Of a stretch of 64,000 nucleotides of DNA, positions 25,287-34,540 are shown piece after piece. The translations under genes and the position numbers were made by a program. The stretch spans positions 1 through 64,000 of the forward strand of contig DATFDP010000119.1 in NCBI GenBank assembly GCA_035252015.1. The letters run 5' to 3'. Source of the DNA: JAICWP01 sp035252015 (lineage in GTDB: Bacteria; Acidobacteriota; Terriglobia; Terriglobales; Acidobacteriaceae). The notes beneath the pieces were generated by a model, which worked only from the letters and a program-made list of their open reading frames with translations, was not told the DNA's origin and made no database searches. How positions within the stretch are numbered: the first letter of the stretch is position 1; every line of letters starts with the position of its first letter.

Positions 25287-26968
25287 TGACGAAGTATGAC
25301 ACCGGGAGCGCAGTTGATTTTGTAGTGATAGGCGCCGGGGCCGCAGGCGCCGTTGTGGCCAAGGAGCTCTCGGTTGCCGGGTTTCAGGTAGTCGTGCTGG
25401 AACAGGGCCCTTATTTCAAAAATGCCGACTTCCGTCGCCACGACGAATTGAAGATCAGCGTCAACTGGGACAGGCCCCAGATCGGGCAGGAGGTACTGAC
25501 GAACAAGCACGATCTCCAGCCGAACACGTTTCGCAAAACGGAAAAAGATAGGGCAGTGCTGGCCCGCACCGTGCAATACGGACAAGGAGTCGGAGGCGGC
25601 ACAGTCCATTTCACCGGAAATTACTGGCGGTTTCACGAGATTGATTTTCGGGAACGCAGCCACTGGGGCCCGATTGCGGGCACGGGATTTTCCGACTGGC
25701 CGATCAGCTATGCCGACCTTGAGCCCTTCTACACCAAAGCGGAGTGGGAGATCGGCGTTTCCGGGTTGGCCGGGGCCAATCCGTTCGATCCGCCGCGGTC
25801 CAAACCCTACCCGCTGCCGCCGCTGCCAGTGAAATCTTCTGGAGTGTTGCTGGAAACGGCGGCGCTCAAATTGGGCTGGCACCCTTTTCCCGCCCCCATG
25901 GCCATCCTTTCTCAGCCTTACCGCGGCCGTAGTCAGTGCGGCCATTGCGGTTTTTGCGAGATGATGGGCTGCGAATTTGGGGCCAAATCAAGCACTCTAG
26001 TCAGCGTCATTCCTGTGGCGGAGAAGACCGGCCGATGTGAAATCCGTCCCTACTCCTACGTACGCAAGATAGCCCATGACAAAAAGGGGCGGGTTAACGG
26101 GGTGATCTACTTCGATCGCGACAAAAAAGAAATTTTGCAGAAGGCCAAAGCAGTAGTGGTTTGCGCGAATGGAGCGGAAACACCCCGCCTTTTGCTCATG
26201 TCAAAATCGAACCGCTTTCCGCACGGCCTCGCAAATTCCAACGGAGTGGTGGGCAAGTACCTGATGTTCGATTGCGGCACGGGGGCCATGGGTAACTTTG
26301 AGCATCCGCTGAATGAGTACAAAAGCGTGGTAGTGACGCGCGTGGTTCAGGACTTCTACAATGCCGATCCTAAGCGCGGGTTTTATGGCGGTGGAGGCAT
26401 GGACGCGCGTTTCGATGCCTACCCGATCTCCTATGCCCTTCACGGCGTGCCCTCTGATGTGCCCCGCTGGGGCGCTCAGTACAAGCGCTGGATACAGCAA
26501 AATTTCACCCGCTCCATGATGATTCTGTGCCACCTGACTACGCTGCCCATGGAGAGCAACAGCATCAGCCTCGATCCGGAAGTGAAGGACGGCTGGGGTC
26601 TGCCGGCCATGCGCATAACTTACAAAAATCATCCTGACGATCTGAAAAACAAGGCGTTCTTCGGCAATCGAGCCCTGGAGCTGCTGCAGGCGGCGGGAGC
26701 ACGCAAAATGTGGAAGGAAGACGCGGGTGAGGAAACCAGCTCGGTGCACCTGATGGGCACCTGCCGCATGGGCGACGATACCAGGACTTCGGTGGTAGAC
26801 AAGTACCACCGCACCCACGACGTGCCCAACCTTTTTCTCGTGGACGGCAGCAGCTTCGTCAGCGCCGGCCGCAACCAGCCGACATGCACTATCCAGGCGC
26901 TGGCCTACCGTGCCGCCTACTACTTAAGCGAAGCGGCCAAGAAAGGTAACATCCCCGAGCCCGCGTGA
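25286..26968 (+). CDS. GMC-family FAD dehydrogenase, catalytic subunit
   Basis: A 560-residue protein. Rossmann FAD site VDFVVIGAGAAGAVVAKEL and EQGP; C-terminal GMC_oxred_C with GTCRMGDD and SFVSAGRNQPTCTIQALAYR. It has no signal peptide, fitting piggy-back export with the Tat-bearing small subunit encoded just before (one-base overlap). C218-x2-C221-x2-C224-x4-C229 resembles the 3Fe-4S ligand region of bacterial FAD glucose dehydrogenases. It probably oxidises a sugar or sugar acid (gluconate/glucose type) and gives electrons to a cytochrome c, perhaps the one at 20871-21365. Confidence 0.9.
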   Translation: MTKYDTGSAVDFVVIGAGAAGAVVAKELSVAGFQVVVLEQGPYFKNADFRRHDELKISVNWDRPQIGQEVLTNKHDLQPNTFRKTEKDRAVLARTVQYGQGVGGGTVHFTGNYWRFHEIDFRERSHWGPIAGTGFSDWPISYADLEPFYTKAEWEIGVSGLAGANPFDPPRSKPYPLPPLPVKSSGVLLETAALKLGWHPFPAPMAILSQPYRGRSQCGHCGFCEMMGCEFGAKSSTLVSVIPVAEKTGRCEIRPYSYVRKIAHDKKGRVNGVIYFDRDKKEILQKAKAVVVCANGAETPRLLLMSKSNRFPHGLANSNGVVGKYLMFDCGTGAMGNFEHPLNEYKSVVVTRVVQDFYNADPKRGFYGGGGMDARFDAYPISYALHGVPSDVPRWGAQYKRWIQQNFTRSMMILCHLTTLPMESNSISLDPEVKDGWGLPAMRITYKNHPDDLKNKAFFGNRALELLQAAGARKMWKEDAGEETSSVHLMGTCRMGDDTRTSVVDKYHRTHDVPNLFLVDGSSFVSAGRNQPTCTIQALAYRAAYYLSEAAKKGNIPEPA

Positions 26969-27049
26969 TTTTAAGAAGCCGCTTTCCCATGAGCACTTTA
27001 GGTCGGTCCGGTTCGATTTGCGCTTCCGCGGGAAATTTGCACAGAATTC

Positions 27050-27078
27050 TTGACACTGCGAGGCGGAATGTCTACCAT
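27050..27078 (+). promoter_or_regulatory. Sigma-70-type promoter of the TonB receptor gene
   Basis: TTGACA at 27050-27055, a 17-base spacer and TACCAT at 27073-27078. It lies in the 255-base gap after the GMC gene and gives a leader of about 140 bases before the receptor ATG at 27224. Confidence 0.5.
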
Positions 27079-27223
27079 GCCTCCCCAATTCTTATCATTC
27101 GCGCGTCGCAAGCAATGGATTTCATTTTCCTTATCGCATTTGCACCTGGCAAATACGGTTTCTGATCCCGGGCCGCGCTCCAAAGCTTTACTGTCGAGAT
27201 AAAACTTCTGGTCGAGGTGACCT

Positions 27224-30200
27224 ATGGTACGTTTTTGGGGAGCTCTAACCCTGGTTGTGACACTTGCCTTAGCAGGTTACGCGCAGACCTTCCGTGGCGC
27301 CGTCAACGGGACCGTGGCCGACCCATCGGGAGCCGTGGTTCCTGGCGCGAGCGTGAAGATTACTAACGTTGCAACCGGCATCAGCCAGGTCACGACTACA
27401 ACGACCAATGGCGAGTTCGCCTTCCAGGAACTCCCGCTGGGCACGTACCAGGTTGACGTTGCTGCAAAAGGATTCAGTCCCACAAGAGTAGCCCACGTGG
27501 CAGTCACCGCCGGTAAGATTTACACCTTGCCCATCAAAATGGCGGTAGGGCAGCAGGCGACGACGGTCGAGGTTTCAGCCGCAGCTCTTACGGTAGATAC
27601 CACCACACAAACCGTGACCACCACCATCCCCACCACCGCTCTTCAGAATGTGCCCCTCAATGGACGCGACTTCTCCCAATTGATTGCTGTCTCCCCCGGT
27701 TATGGCGGCTACTCGGTGGGCGGGTTTGGATCTCTCAACGGCACTCGCGCCAACCAGATGAACTGGCAGATTGATGGCACGGATAACAACGACCTGTGGC
27801 ACAACATTCCGGCCGTCAACCAAGGCGGCGTCTCCGGCATCGCTGGCACCGTGCTGCCAATCGACGCGGTGGATGAATTCTCGGCCCAGACGCAATCAAG
27901 CGCGGAAACTGGACGCAGCGCGGGCGGGACCATCAATCTTGCCGTCAAATCCGGCACCAACACCGTGCACGGTACGGCTTATATCTACGACCGCAATGAG
28001 GCCTATTCCTCCGCCTCACCCTTTCTGCCTTCGGGCACGCGCAAGCCCGAACTGCGCAACCTGAACTGGGGAGGTAGCGTTGGCGGGCCCATCATCAAGG
28101 ACCGCACCTTCTTCTTTGGCACTTTTGAGCATCAGAACTTCGTGATCGGCTTGTCTGGATTGGCCACGGAACCCTCGCTGGCCTGGCAACAACAAGCGCT
28201 GCAGGTCCTGGCCAATCCCGGCCAGATGTTTGGCAAATACCCCGCAGTGACACCGAATCCACTCTCGACCGCGCTCATGGGCCGGCTGTGGCCCAGTGAG
28301 ATTAATGGACTGCCCGCCACGACCGGCAACTTCTTCTCCTCATCTCCGGAAACCGGCTACAGCAACAATGGGTTGCTCAAGATTGACCATAGCTTCAGTC
28401 CCAGCGAAAAGCTATCCGCGCGTGTGTTCCTATCGCGCGGCGACCAGGTAGCGCCCACCGGCTTCAGCGCCGCCCTGGGCACGGCTAGCTCGAACCTGAA
28501 GCCCTACTTCGAAGTTGCTCCCATCCGGGTGCAGAACTATAACCTGGTGTTGAACTCGGTGTTTTCACCGCGCATCACCAACCAAGTGCTGTTTGGAGTA
28601 AGCTACTTCACCCAGCGCTTCCACGATTTCGACACCAGTTTCGTTCCCGGTTCGGTGGGGTTGATTTTGAGCCCAAGCGCCCTCATCGCGGGCAAGCCGG
28701 TCACTGGATCCCCAAATATCGCCATCAGCGGCTTCGAGGAAGTAGGGATTACGCCCCAGGAAGGGCGGAATGACATCACCGGCCACCTGACGGATGCTGT
28801 TTCCTACATCGTGGGCGCGCACCAATTCCGCTTCGGCGGCGAAGTTCGTCAAGCCCAGGTGGACGAGTTCTATTTCCGCCATTCCTTGGGTAGCTTCAAC
28901 TTCACCGGGACAGAAGGCCCCTGGTCAGCGAGTTCGACCCGATGCAGCACGCCAGCATGCCAAGCTTTGAGCACCAACGTCAGAGCCCTGGCGGACTTCT
29001 TCCTGGGTACTTCGGATAGCGCCAGTATCACCGTGGGTAACGCGGAACGCCAGGTTTTCCTCAACAATGTTGCGCTATTCGCACAGGACAACTGGCAAGT
29101 TACTAGGCGGCTGAACCTCAACTACGGGCTGCGTTATGAGTACTTGGGTCCACTGCACAACGGCGATAAAAACCTGGCAGTATTTGTCCCGGAGTTGGGC
29201 GGCAACAGAATACAAGGTCAGAACATTGATTCCATCTTTCCTCCCGACAAAACGAATTTCGCTCCCCGCATTGGCTTTGCATACCAGCCCAAAGAGAACG
29301 GCAGCATTGTGCTTCGGGGCGGCGTCGGCATCTTCTTCGACCAGATCAACATGAATCCCTTTCTTGATTTCCGCCCGCCCAACCCTGCCGCCAATGGCTT
29401 GGAGAACAATCCCGCGGGTCCAACTCAGGATCTGGTCTCTAACTTCGGCCTCTCGGGCGTCACCTGGCACCCGGGAGTGCAGATCTTCCCCGCCGTCACC
29501 AGCTGCGTAACCGGCAATGTGGCTACGGACCCGAATTGCGGCAGCCCAGCCACCAATATCTTCAACATGTATTCCGTAAGCCAGCACTTCGCCACCCCCT
29601 ATTACTACAATTTCAACCTGAACGTGGAGAAGAGCTTCGGCAACGCAGCCGTGTTGCAGGTAGGATACGTCGGGAGCTTGGGACGCAGGCTCTCGGTTAT
29701 GTTGGATATCAACCAGGCGGCGCTGTCTCCGCTGGGGGATAACATCAGTACCGCTCAATTACAGGCGAATCGGCCGCTCTCTAGGCAGTTCCCCAACGTG
29801 GGCACGGTCAACCAATTGAACAGTATCGGCACCTCCAACTACAACTCCCTCCAGAGCACGTTGAAGCTGCGCGAGTACCACGGGTTGACGGCCCAGTTCG
29901 CCTATACCTGGGCCCATGCCCTGGATTTCGTTACCAGCTATCGCGGCGGATTGCCTCAGGACAGCTTCAATCTTAAGGCCGATTATGCCAACAGCGACTT
30001 TGACACCCGCCACAACTTCACCACTTACTTGACCTGGGACATTCCCGGTTCCTCGCATGGACCAAAACTGCTCACCCATGGCTGGCAGGTGACCAGCCTG
30101 ATGTCCTTCCATAGCGGACAACCCTTTACTCTAACGGCTCTGACGGATTCGTCGGGAACCGCTGACTTTCTGCAACGTCCCAACCTGGTGGGCAATCCTT

Positions 30201-30589
30201 TTGCCGGCGTCGTACACAACTTCAGCGCGGCCGGAGGTGGCATGCCCTGGATCAACTTGAGCGCCTTTGCCCAGCCGGCGCCAGGTACCTTCGGCAATAT
30301 GCCCCGCAACATGATCTACGGCCCCGGATACTCGGACGTCGACTTCTCCGTAATCAAGAACATCCCCATTCGGGAACGGTTCCGCGCACAACTTCGCGCC
30401 GAGATGTTCAATGTGTTCAACCGCATCAATCTGGCCAGCGGGTCATCCGCGACCTCCCTGGCCTCGCCCTGCAGTAATAACCCGAATTTTGCCTGCATTG
30501 GCGACACCATTGGCGACTTCAACGGCGCCCCTGGACTGGGCCCCGGCGAAGCCTTCAACATGCAGTTGGTTGTCAAGCTGATTTTCTAA
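27224..30589 (+). CDS. Oar-like TonB-dependent outer-membrane receptor
   Basis: An 1121-residue protein with a signal peptide (to about 21, GYAQ). Residues ~22-120 are a carboxypeptidase-regulatory-like (CarboxypepD_reg) domain (GTVADPSGAVVPGASVKITN, TNGEFAFQELPLGTYQVDV). A plug follows (LQNVPLNGRDFSQLIAVSPG, QIDGTDNNDLWH, VKSGTNTVHGTAYIYDRNE), then a large barrel ending LQLVVKLIF with a terminal aromatic. This architecture is massively expanded in Acidobacteriota and imports oligomeric nutrients. GAGG lies about 9 bases before the ATG. It closes the dehydrogenase locus and may import its substrate. A strong terminator follows. Confidence 0.93.
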   Translation: MVRFWGALTLVVTLALAGYAQTFRGAVNGTVADPSGAVVPGASVKITNVATGISQVTTTTTNGEFAFQELPLGTYQVDVAAKGFSPTRVAHVAVTAGKIYTLPIKMAVGQQATTVEVSAAALTVDTTTQTVTTTIPTTALQNVPLNGRDFSQLIAVSPGYGGYSVGGFGSLNGTRANQMNWQIDGTDNNDLWHNIPAVNQGGVSGIAGTVLPIDAVDEFSAQTQSSAETGRSAGGTINLAVKSGTNTVHGTAYIYDRNEAYSSASPFLPSGTRKPELRNLNWGGSVGGPIIKDRTFFFGTFEHQNFVIGLSGLATEPSLAWQQQALQVLANPGQMFGKYPAVTPNPLSTALMGRLWPSEINGLPATTGNFFSSSPETGYSNNGLLKIDHSFSPSEKLSARVFLSRGDQVAPTGFSAALGTASSNLKPYFEVAPIRVQNYNLVLNSVFSPRITNQVLFGVSYFTQRFHDFDTSFVPGSVGLILSPSALIAGKPVTGSPNIAISGFEEVGITPQEGRNDITGHLTDAVSYIVGAHQFRFGGEVRQAQVDEFYFRHSLGSFNFTGTEGPWSASSTRCSTPACQALSTNVRALADFFLGTSDSASITVGNAERQVFLNNVALFAQDNWQVTRRLNLNYGLRYEYLGPLHNGDKNLAVFVPELGGNRIQGQNIDSIFPPDKTNFAPRIGFAYQPKENGSIVLRGGVGIFFDQINMNPFLDFRPPNPAANGLENNPAGPTQDLVSNFGLSGVTWHPGVQIFPAVTSCVTGNVATDPNCGSPATNIFNMYSVSQHFATPYYYNFNLNVEKSFGNAAVLQVGYVGSLGRRLSVMLDINQAALSPLGDNISTAQLQANRPLSRQFPNVGTVNQLNSIGTSNYNSLQSTLKLREYHGLTAQFAYTWAHALDFVTSYRGGLPQDSFNLKADYANSDFDTRHNFTTYLTWDIPGSSHGPKLLTHGWQVTSLMSFHSGQPFTLTALTDSSGTADFLQRPNLVGNPFAGVVHNFSAAGGGMPWINLSAFAQPAPGTFGNMPRNMIYGPGYSDVDFSVIKNIPIRERFRAQLRAEMFNVFNRINLASGSSATSLASPCSNNPNFACIGDTIGDFNGAPGLGPGEAFNMQLVVKLIF

Positions 30590-30609
30590 TCTTGACGGCT
30601 TGGTGCGAA

Positions 30610-30645
30610 GCGGACGCGCTCCTTACATAGCGCGTCCGCTTTTTT
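30610..30645 (+). terminator. Rho-independent terminator of the TonB receptor gene
   Basis: A perfect 11-bp stem GCGGACGCGCT / AGCGCGTCCGC with an eight-base loop, followed by six T, 20 bases after the receptor stop. Confidence 0.93.
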
Positions 30646-30767
30646 ATGTGTCGAAGCAGAAACGTTACCCAGCCAGCCGTCGTTTTCGGAAGAACTCGAC
30701 TATGCTCATGCGAGAATTGGCGATCTCCAGCGCAATCGCGCGAGAACTACGCTGAGGAGAAGACCCC

Positions 30768-32528
30768 ATGGGGCTGCGTAAGGGTTTCAGGCTGCAGATC
30801 CCGATTTGCGTTCTCGTCGTTCTCATTCTGCTTCCGCTGGCGAAGTCTCGTTCCTCGCCTGTCCCACCCACTCCCGGCTTGCTCCTGCTGAATGCCCATG
30901 TGATTACCATGTCTGCGGGTCAGCCTACAGCGGAGGCTGTTGCCGTATCGGGCGACCGCATCGCCTGGGTGGGAAGCGCCGCGGAGGCCCGGCGGCTGTA
31001 TCCCGGCGCAGCTCGCGTCCTGGACCTGCACGGCGCCACCGTGTTGCCGGGAATCATTGATTCCCACACTCACCTGATGGAGCTTGGCAAGAGCTTGATG
31101 CGACTGAATCTAAAGGATGTGCCCAGCGACAAGGAAGCGGTGGAGCAGGTCAGACAAAGAGTCGCGACTGCCACCCCCGGGGACTGGATTTTGGGTTGGG
31201 GCTGGGATGAAGGCAAATGGGCTGCTCACTACCCTGACAACCGCGCGCTGAGCGCGGTGTCGCCCAACAACCCTGTCTATTTGGTGGGGCTGCATACCTT
31301 CGCCGCCTGGGCCAACAAGCGGGCGCTGGAGCTGGCAGGTATCAATGATGACACCAAAGATCCGGAGAACGGGAAGATTCTGCGCGACCCAGAAACGGCA
31401 AAGCCTACCGGCATATTGCTCAATCGCGCCCAAAACCTGGTGGAATCGCATATCCCGCCGATGACTCTGCCGCAGGTGGAGCAGGCGATCGAAATGGCGG
31501 CGCGCGAATGCGTGCGCAATGGGTTGACTTCCGTTCACGAAGCCAAGGTGACACCGATCATGGTGGAAGCCTTCCGTGATCTCGTCCGGCAAAATCGCAT
31601 GCCGCTGCGTGTCTACGCCATGTTGGACGGCGCTGACCAGCAACTGGTAGCGACCTGGCTGCAGCGCGGTCCAGAAATAGATCCCCAGCACCGCCTCACG
31701 ATTCGCGCGTTCAAGCTCTTCGCTGATGGAGCGCTCGGTTCCCGCGGGGCGGCCCTGCTTGAACCCTACAGTGATGCTCCCCAGACTCGCGGCTTGATGA
31801 CTACTCCCGAACCGGCGGTTTACGACCTGACCCGGCGCGCTCTGCAGTGCGGCTTCCAGGTGTGCACGCACGCTATCGGCGATCGCGCCAACCGACTGGT
31901 GCTGGACGCCTACGAACACGCCATGCACGAGGTGCCCGCGGCTCACGACCCGCGACTGCGCATCGAGCACGCCCAGGTGCTAACTCCGGAAGATATTCCT
32001 CGCTTCTCCAGGCTGGGCGTGATTGCTTCCATGCAGCCCACCCACTGCACATCCGACAAGGCCTGGGCTGAGGCCCGTCTCGGGCCGCAGCGTATTAAGG
32101 GTGCTTACGCGTGGCGAGCCATCCTCAAAACCGGGGCACACCTGCCCTTGAGCTCGGACTTCCCGGGAGAAACTCTGAATCCGTTTTATGGAATCTATGC
32201 TGCCATCACCCGTCAGGATCCCCAGGGCAATCCGCCAGGCGGCTGGTACCCGGAACAGCGGCTGACATTAGCGGAAACCTTGCGCGGCTATACGATTGAG
32301 GGCGCGTTTGCCGAATTTGACGAAGAGGATAAAGGAAGCATTGAAACGGGCAAATTTGCCGACTTTACAATTGTTGACCTGGATCCTACCAAGGTTGCGC
32401 CCAAGGATATCCTCAGCACCAAGGTTTTAAAGACCATCGTTGGTGGCAAGCTTGTTTACGACGCAGCGGCCAGCCAAATCAGTACAAAGGCACATAACGG
32501 CACGCCGAAACCCGTGCACCCTAAGTGA
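30768..32528 (+). CDS. Exported metal-dependent amidohydrolase (YtcJ-like)
   Basis: A 586-residue protein with an N-terminal hydrophobic signal/anchor (LQIPICVLVVLILLPLA). Amidohydrolase-3 features: LLLLNAHVITM, ATVLPGIIDSHTHLMELG (metal His pair), CTHAIGDRANRLVLDAYE, RIEHAQVLTPEDIPRF and the closing SSDFPGETLNPFYGIYAAITR. Related proteins hydrolyse N-formyl or other amides; substrate unknown. GAGGAGA precedes the ATG. Single gene, separated from the receptor by a terminator. Confidence 0.88.
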   Translation: MGLRKGFRLQIPICVLVVLILLPLAKSRSSPVPPTPGLLLLNAHVITMSAGQPTAEAVAVSGDRIAWVGSAAEARRLYPGAARVLDLHGATVLPGIIDSHTHLMELGKSLMRLNLKDVPSDKEAVEQVRQRVATATPGDWILGWGWDEGKWAAHYPDNRALSAVSPNNPVYLVGLHTFAAWANKRALELAGINDDTKDPENGKILRDPETAKPTGILLNRAQNLVESHIPPMTLPQVEQAIEMAARECVRNGLTSVHEAKVTPIMVEAFRDLVRQNRMPLRVYAMLDGADQQLVATWLQRGPEIDPQHRLTIRAFKLFADGALGSRGAALLEPYSDAPQTRGLMTTPEPAVYDLTRRALQCGFQVCTHAIGDRANRLVLDAYEHAMHEVPAAHDPRLRIEHAQVLTPEDIPRFSRLGVIASMQPTHCTSDKAWAEARLGPQRIKGAYAWRAILKTGAHLPLSSDFPGETLNPFYGIYAAITRQDPQGNPPGGWYPEQRLTLAETLRGYTIEGAFAEFDEEDKGSIETGKFADFTIVDLDPTKVAPKDILSTKVLKTIVGGKLVYDAAASQISTKAHNGTPKPVHPK

Positions 32529-32665
32529 ATCCTCAGGCATCCCGGAGCCCCGACCTTCCGCTGCTCTTCTTTCCCTAACTAAGTGATAGCAACAGCTATC
32601 AACTGTAAATATTGTAGTACCCCCGAAAAGAGCGTAGGGTCGGAATAAGAGTCGGAGTTCCTCCC

Positions 32666-32887
32666 ATGCCCCGCCAACCTGTAAGCTGCCCCGTTTGCGG
32701 CAGACTCATCACCGAACCCTTGCTTGAGAATTTCCACATCAGCGCGCAAGGCGACGGTATCGTGCACGATGTAAACGCAATGAAAGCTTTTCAGTGCGAG
32801 GAGGAGGGCCACATCTTCTTTATCCGTGCCGCCGACCTCGACAGGGCGGCTGTCTACGCACTACCGCCTAAACTGAAACGCCTCTGA
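32666..32887 (+). CDS. Small zinc-ribbon-like protein
   Basis: A 73-residue protein of unknown function. The N-terminal SCPVCGRLI (CxxC) and the later FQCEEEGHIFF (C-x5-H) could make one zinc site. It ends in a basic KLKRL. The coding pattern is good and it has its own start after a 137-base gap. No family recognised. Confidence 0.55.
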   Translation: MPRQPVSCPVCGRLITEPLLENFHISAQGDGIVHDVNAMKAFQCEEEGHIFFIRAADLDRAAVYALPPKLKRL

Positions 32888-33346
32888 CCGAAATCACAGA
32901 TTCCTTTCCCAATTGGGCGCATGCTTCGAAGGCCATCGCGAGCATGCAATGTCCAATAAAGTCAGCACGTCCCAAAATGGCTGTAGACCTGCCCTGGAGA
33001 TAGCGGCGCAACGGACAGCGGCAAGAAATAACAGAACCCACCCCACTGGTCTCGAGATCGAAAAGGAAAACGGCGACAAGATGCCTTCGCGGCTCTCCAA
33101 CAACAGCTCCGCTTGCGCGAAAACTCCGCGAACCTTCTCAGAAACTCATCCAGCCAAGTGCTCGTCCGCGGAAATTCCTGCGCGAGGCACTCAGCTTCTT
33201 TCAAAACCAGCAAAAGGTCGAGCGTGCCGCGCTCGTCGGGTACTGGAAGCTCAACGTCGAATCAGACTGAGGAAGAAACTCAGGCGATCCCCCGAGAACC
33301 GTAAGACAAACTCCCCACGCAAAAGAAAGGACGGCTACCATTTCAC
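32888..33346. other. Region with a possibly decayed small gene
   Basis: A 190-codon frame from 32913 is open but has a Ser/Arg/Lys-rich composition typical of a shadow frame. Protein-like segments are spread over three frames: MSNKVSTSQNGCRPALEIAA from 32949, AFAALQQQLRLRENSANLL near 33085-33140, and FLREALSFFQNQQKVERAAL plus VGYWKLNVESD ending at a TGA at 33270. This may be a small helical protein gene broken by two frameshifts. I recognise no family. Confidence 0.3.
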
Positions 33347-33562
33347 ATGCTGCAGTGCTTCCAGCTTGAACACCCCGACAATGAAATGGTCCTGTGCGAC
33401 AGGCCGAAATGCGAATCCATCGCCGACTACCTCGAAGTTGAAGCAGATGGAACCGAACACCGCCTCTGCGCCTTTCACACGATGAGCGACAAGTACGCCT
33501 CGCGCCTGCAGACCCGTGCCCCCGATCCAAACACTCCCTACCGAGCGCTCCGCATCATCTGA
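33347..33562 (+). CDS. Small protein with Cys/His putative metal site
   Basis: A 71-residue protein. Cysteines in VLCDRPKCESIADYLEV and RLCAFHTMSDKYA (C-x4-C, then C-x2-H) suggest a structural zinc or iron site. The ribosome site is weak (AAAGGA about 20 bases upstream). Similar in size and style to the zinc-ribbon-like protein 460 bases upstream. No family recognised. Confidence 0.45.
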   Translation: MLQCFQLEHPDNEMVLCDRPKCESIADYLEVEADGTEHRLCAFHTMSDKYASRLQTRAPDPNTPYRALRII

Positions 33563-33809
33563 ACTCGTCATGGTATGCGTACCAGTTCAGGATTGGCATG
33601 AGCCAGTCCTGTTAGCGTAAAGACAGGTATAGGTTGGTTTTATAGATGGAAATTTTTGTGCGGCTTTTTGCCCCGAAGTTCTGGTGCATGGGCAAACTTG
33701 TTACCTCCGCGCAGGATCAGAGTAACTGCCGTCATCGTGACACCCTGACGCAGCACCGCCATAATATGCGTGGTGCAGTGCAACAACACTGCTCTCGGCG
33801 CGGTGAGAC

Positions 33810-34211
33810 ATGTCGCAAATCGACGCAAGCGGGCCGCATGGGAGCAATCGCCTTCCGGGAGCCACAGAACATGCAGGCGACCTATGGCGCGATCCGCGAC
33901 ACCGCCGTCGCTTCCAACGGTACGAATTCAGCGGACGAGTGCTGGTGTCTAAAGGCGACCGCTCTAACTTGACGTGGGGTTTGTGCAGCGATTTGGGAGA
34001 GGGAGGCCTTGGAGCAACAATCGTCGGGGAACTTGCTGCCGGGGACGCGGTCTGGCTTCATCTCACCTTTCCGGGCATAAACCGCTCAATCGACATTCGG
34101 GCCATCGTGAGATACCGGGATCTTCACCACTGCGGCTTTGAGTTCCTCACCCTGAACGAAAGCCAGCAGCAAGCGATCCGCGAAAGCTGCCAGATTCACA
34201 CTCGCCGGTAG
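33810..34211 (+). CDS. PilZ-domain protein
   Basis: A 133-residue protein. The PilZ fold starts at RRRFQRYEFSGRVLVSKGD (the Arg-rich RxxxR c-di-GMP motif) and continues CSDLGEGGLGATI, matching the D/N-x-S-x-x-G motif with Gly for Ser, then VWLHLTFPG, AIVRYRDLHHCGFEFLTL. The first ~30 residues are not conserved-looking, so the true start may be internal. GGTGAG precedes the ATG. A second PilZ-like protein occurs at 50361-50690. It may bind c-di-GMP, but the altered motif makes this uncertain. Confidence 0.7.
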   Translation: MSQIDASGPHGSNRLPGATEHAGDLWRDPRHRRRFQRYEFSGRVLVSKGDRSNLTWGLCSDLGEGGLGATIVGELAAGDAVWLHLTFPGINRSIDIRAIVRYRDLHHCGFEFLTLNESQQQAIRESCQIHTRR

Positions 34212-34310
34212 ACTCAATACATCGTGGTACCTGAAGAGACGTCCTTGCAGAGCAAATATGACCTTACTGCCCAGAAACCGGGTGCAGCCTAAGTTCGCCG
34301 CTTGACGGCC

Positions 34311-34335
34311 TTGTGACCGGCTTGTGACCGGAGCC
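34311..34335 (+). repeat. 25-base repeat R3, copy 2
   Basis: TTGTGACCGGCTTGTGACCG plus GAGCC: an 11-base tandem unit repeated twice. It matches 15079-15103 at 22 of 25 bases and 44337-44357 at 20 of 21. Confidence 0.5.
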
Positions 34336-34470
34336 CCCCCACGGGAGGACGTTCATCGGCCGCCAAACGACTACCCCGCCCTACGCCGCCTAGCATTGTG
34401 GTCGTTTCGGCGGGCTTTTCCCCCCTTGCAGCGTATCGTGACACCGAGGAGTAGTTGGTCGCCGACGAGC

Positions 34471-34540
34471 TAATCCGACTCTTAATCGGAGCCCAACGGA
34501 TAGGACTATCCGAATAGATAGTTTTTATCCGATCGGATAG
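34471..34540. promoter_or_regulatory. Array of inverted repeats with TATCCGA/TCGGATA core
   Basis: Within 70 bases: TCCGA-N7-TCGGA (about 34474-34490), CGGATAG-GA-CTATCCG (34497-34512) and the 14-bp perfect palindrome TATCCGATCGGATA (34526-34539). The shared core suggests adjacent sites for one dimeric DNA-binding protein. The nearest downstream gene starts at 34877, about 340 bases away. Target and regulator are unknown. Confidence 0.45.

Noticed and set aside
32913..33485. 190-codon open frame
   Set aside because: Ser/Arg/Lys-rich composition typical of a shadow frame, and it overlaps a better small gene at 33347-33562. Only its early part might be a gene remnant.
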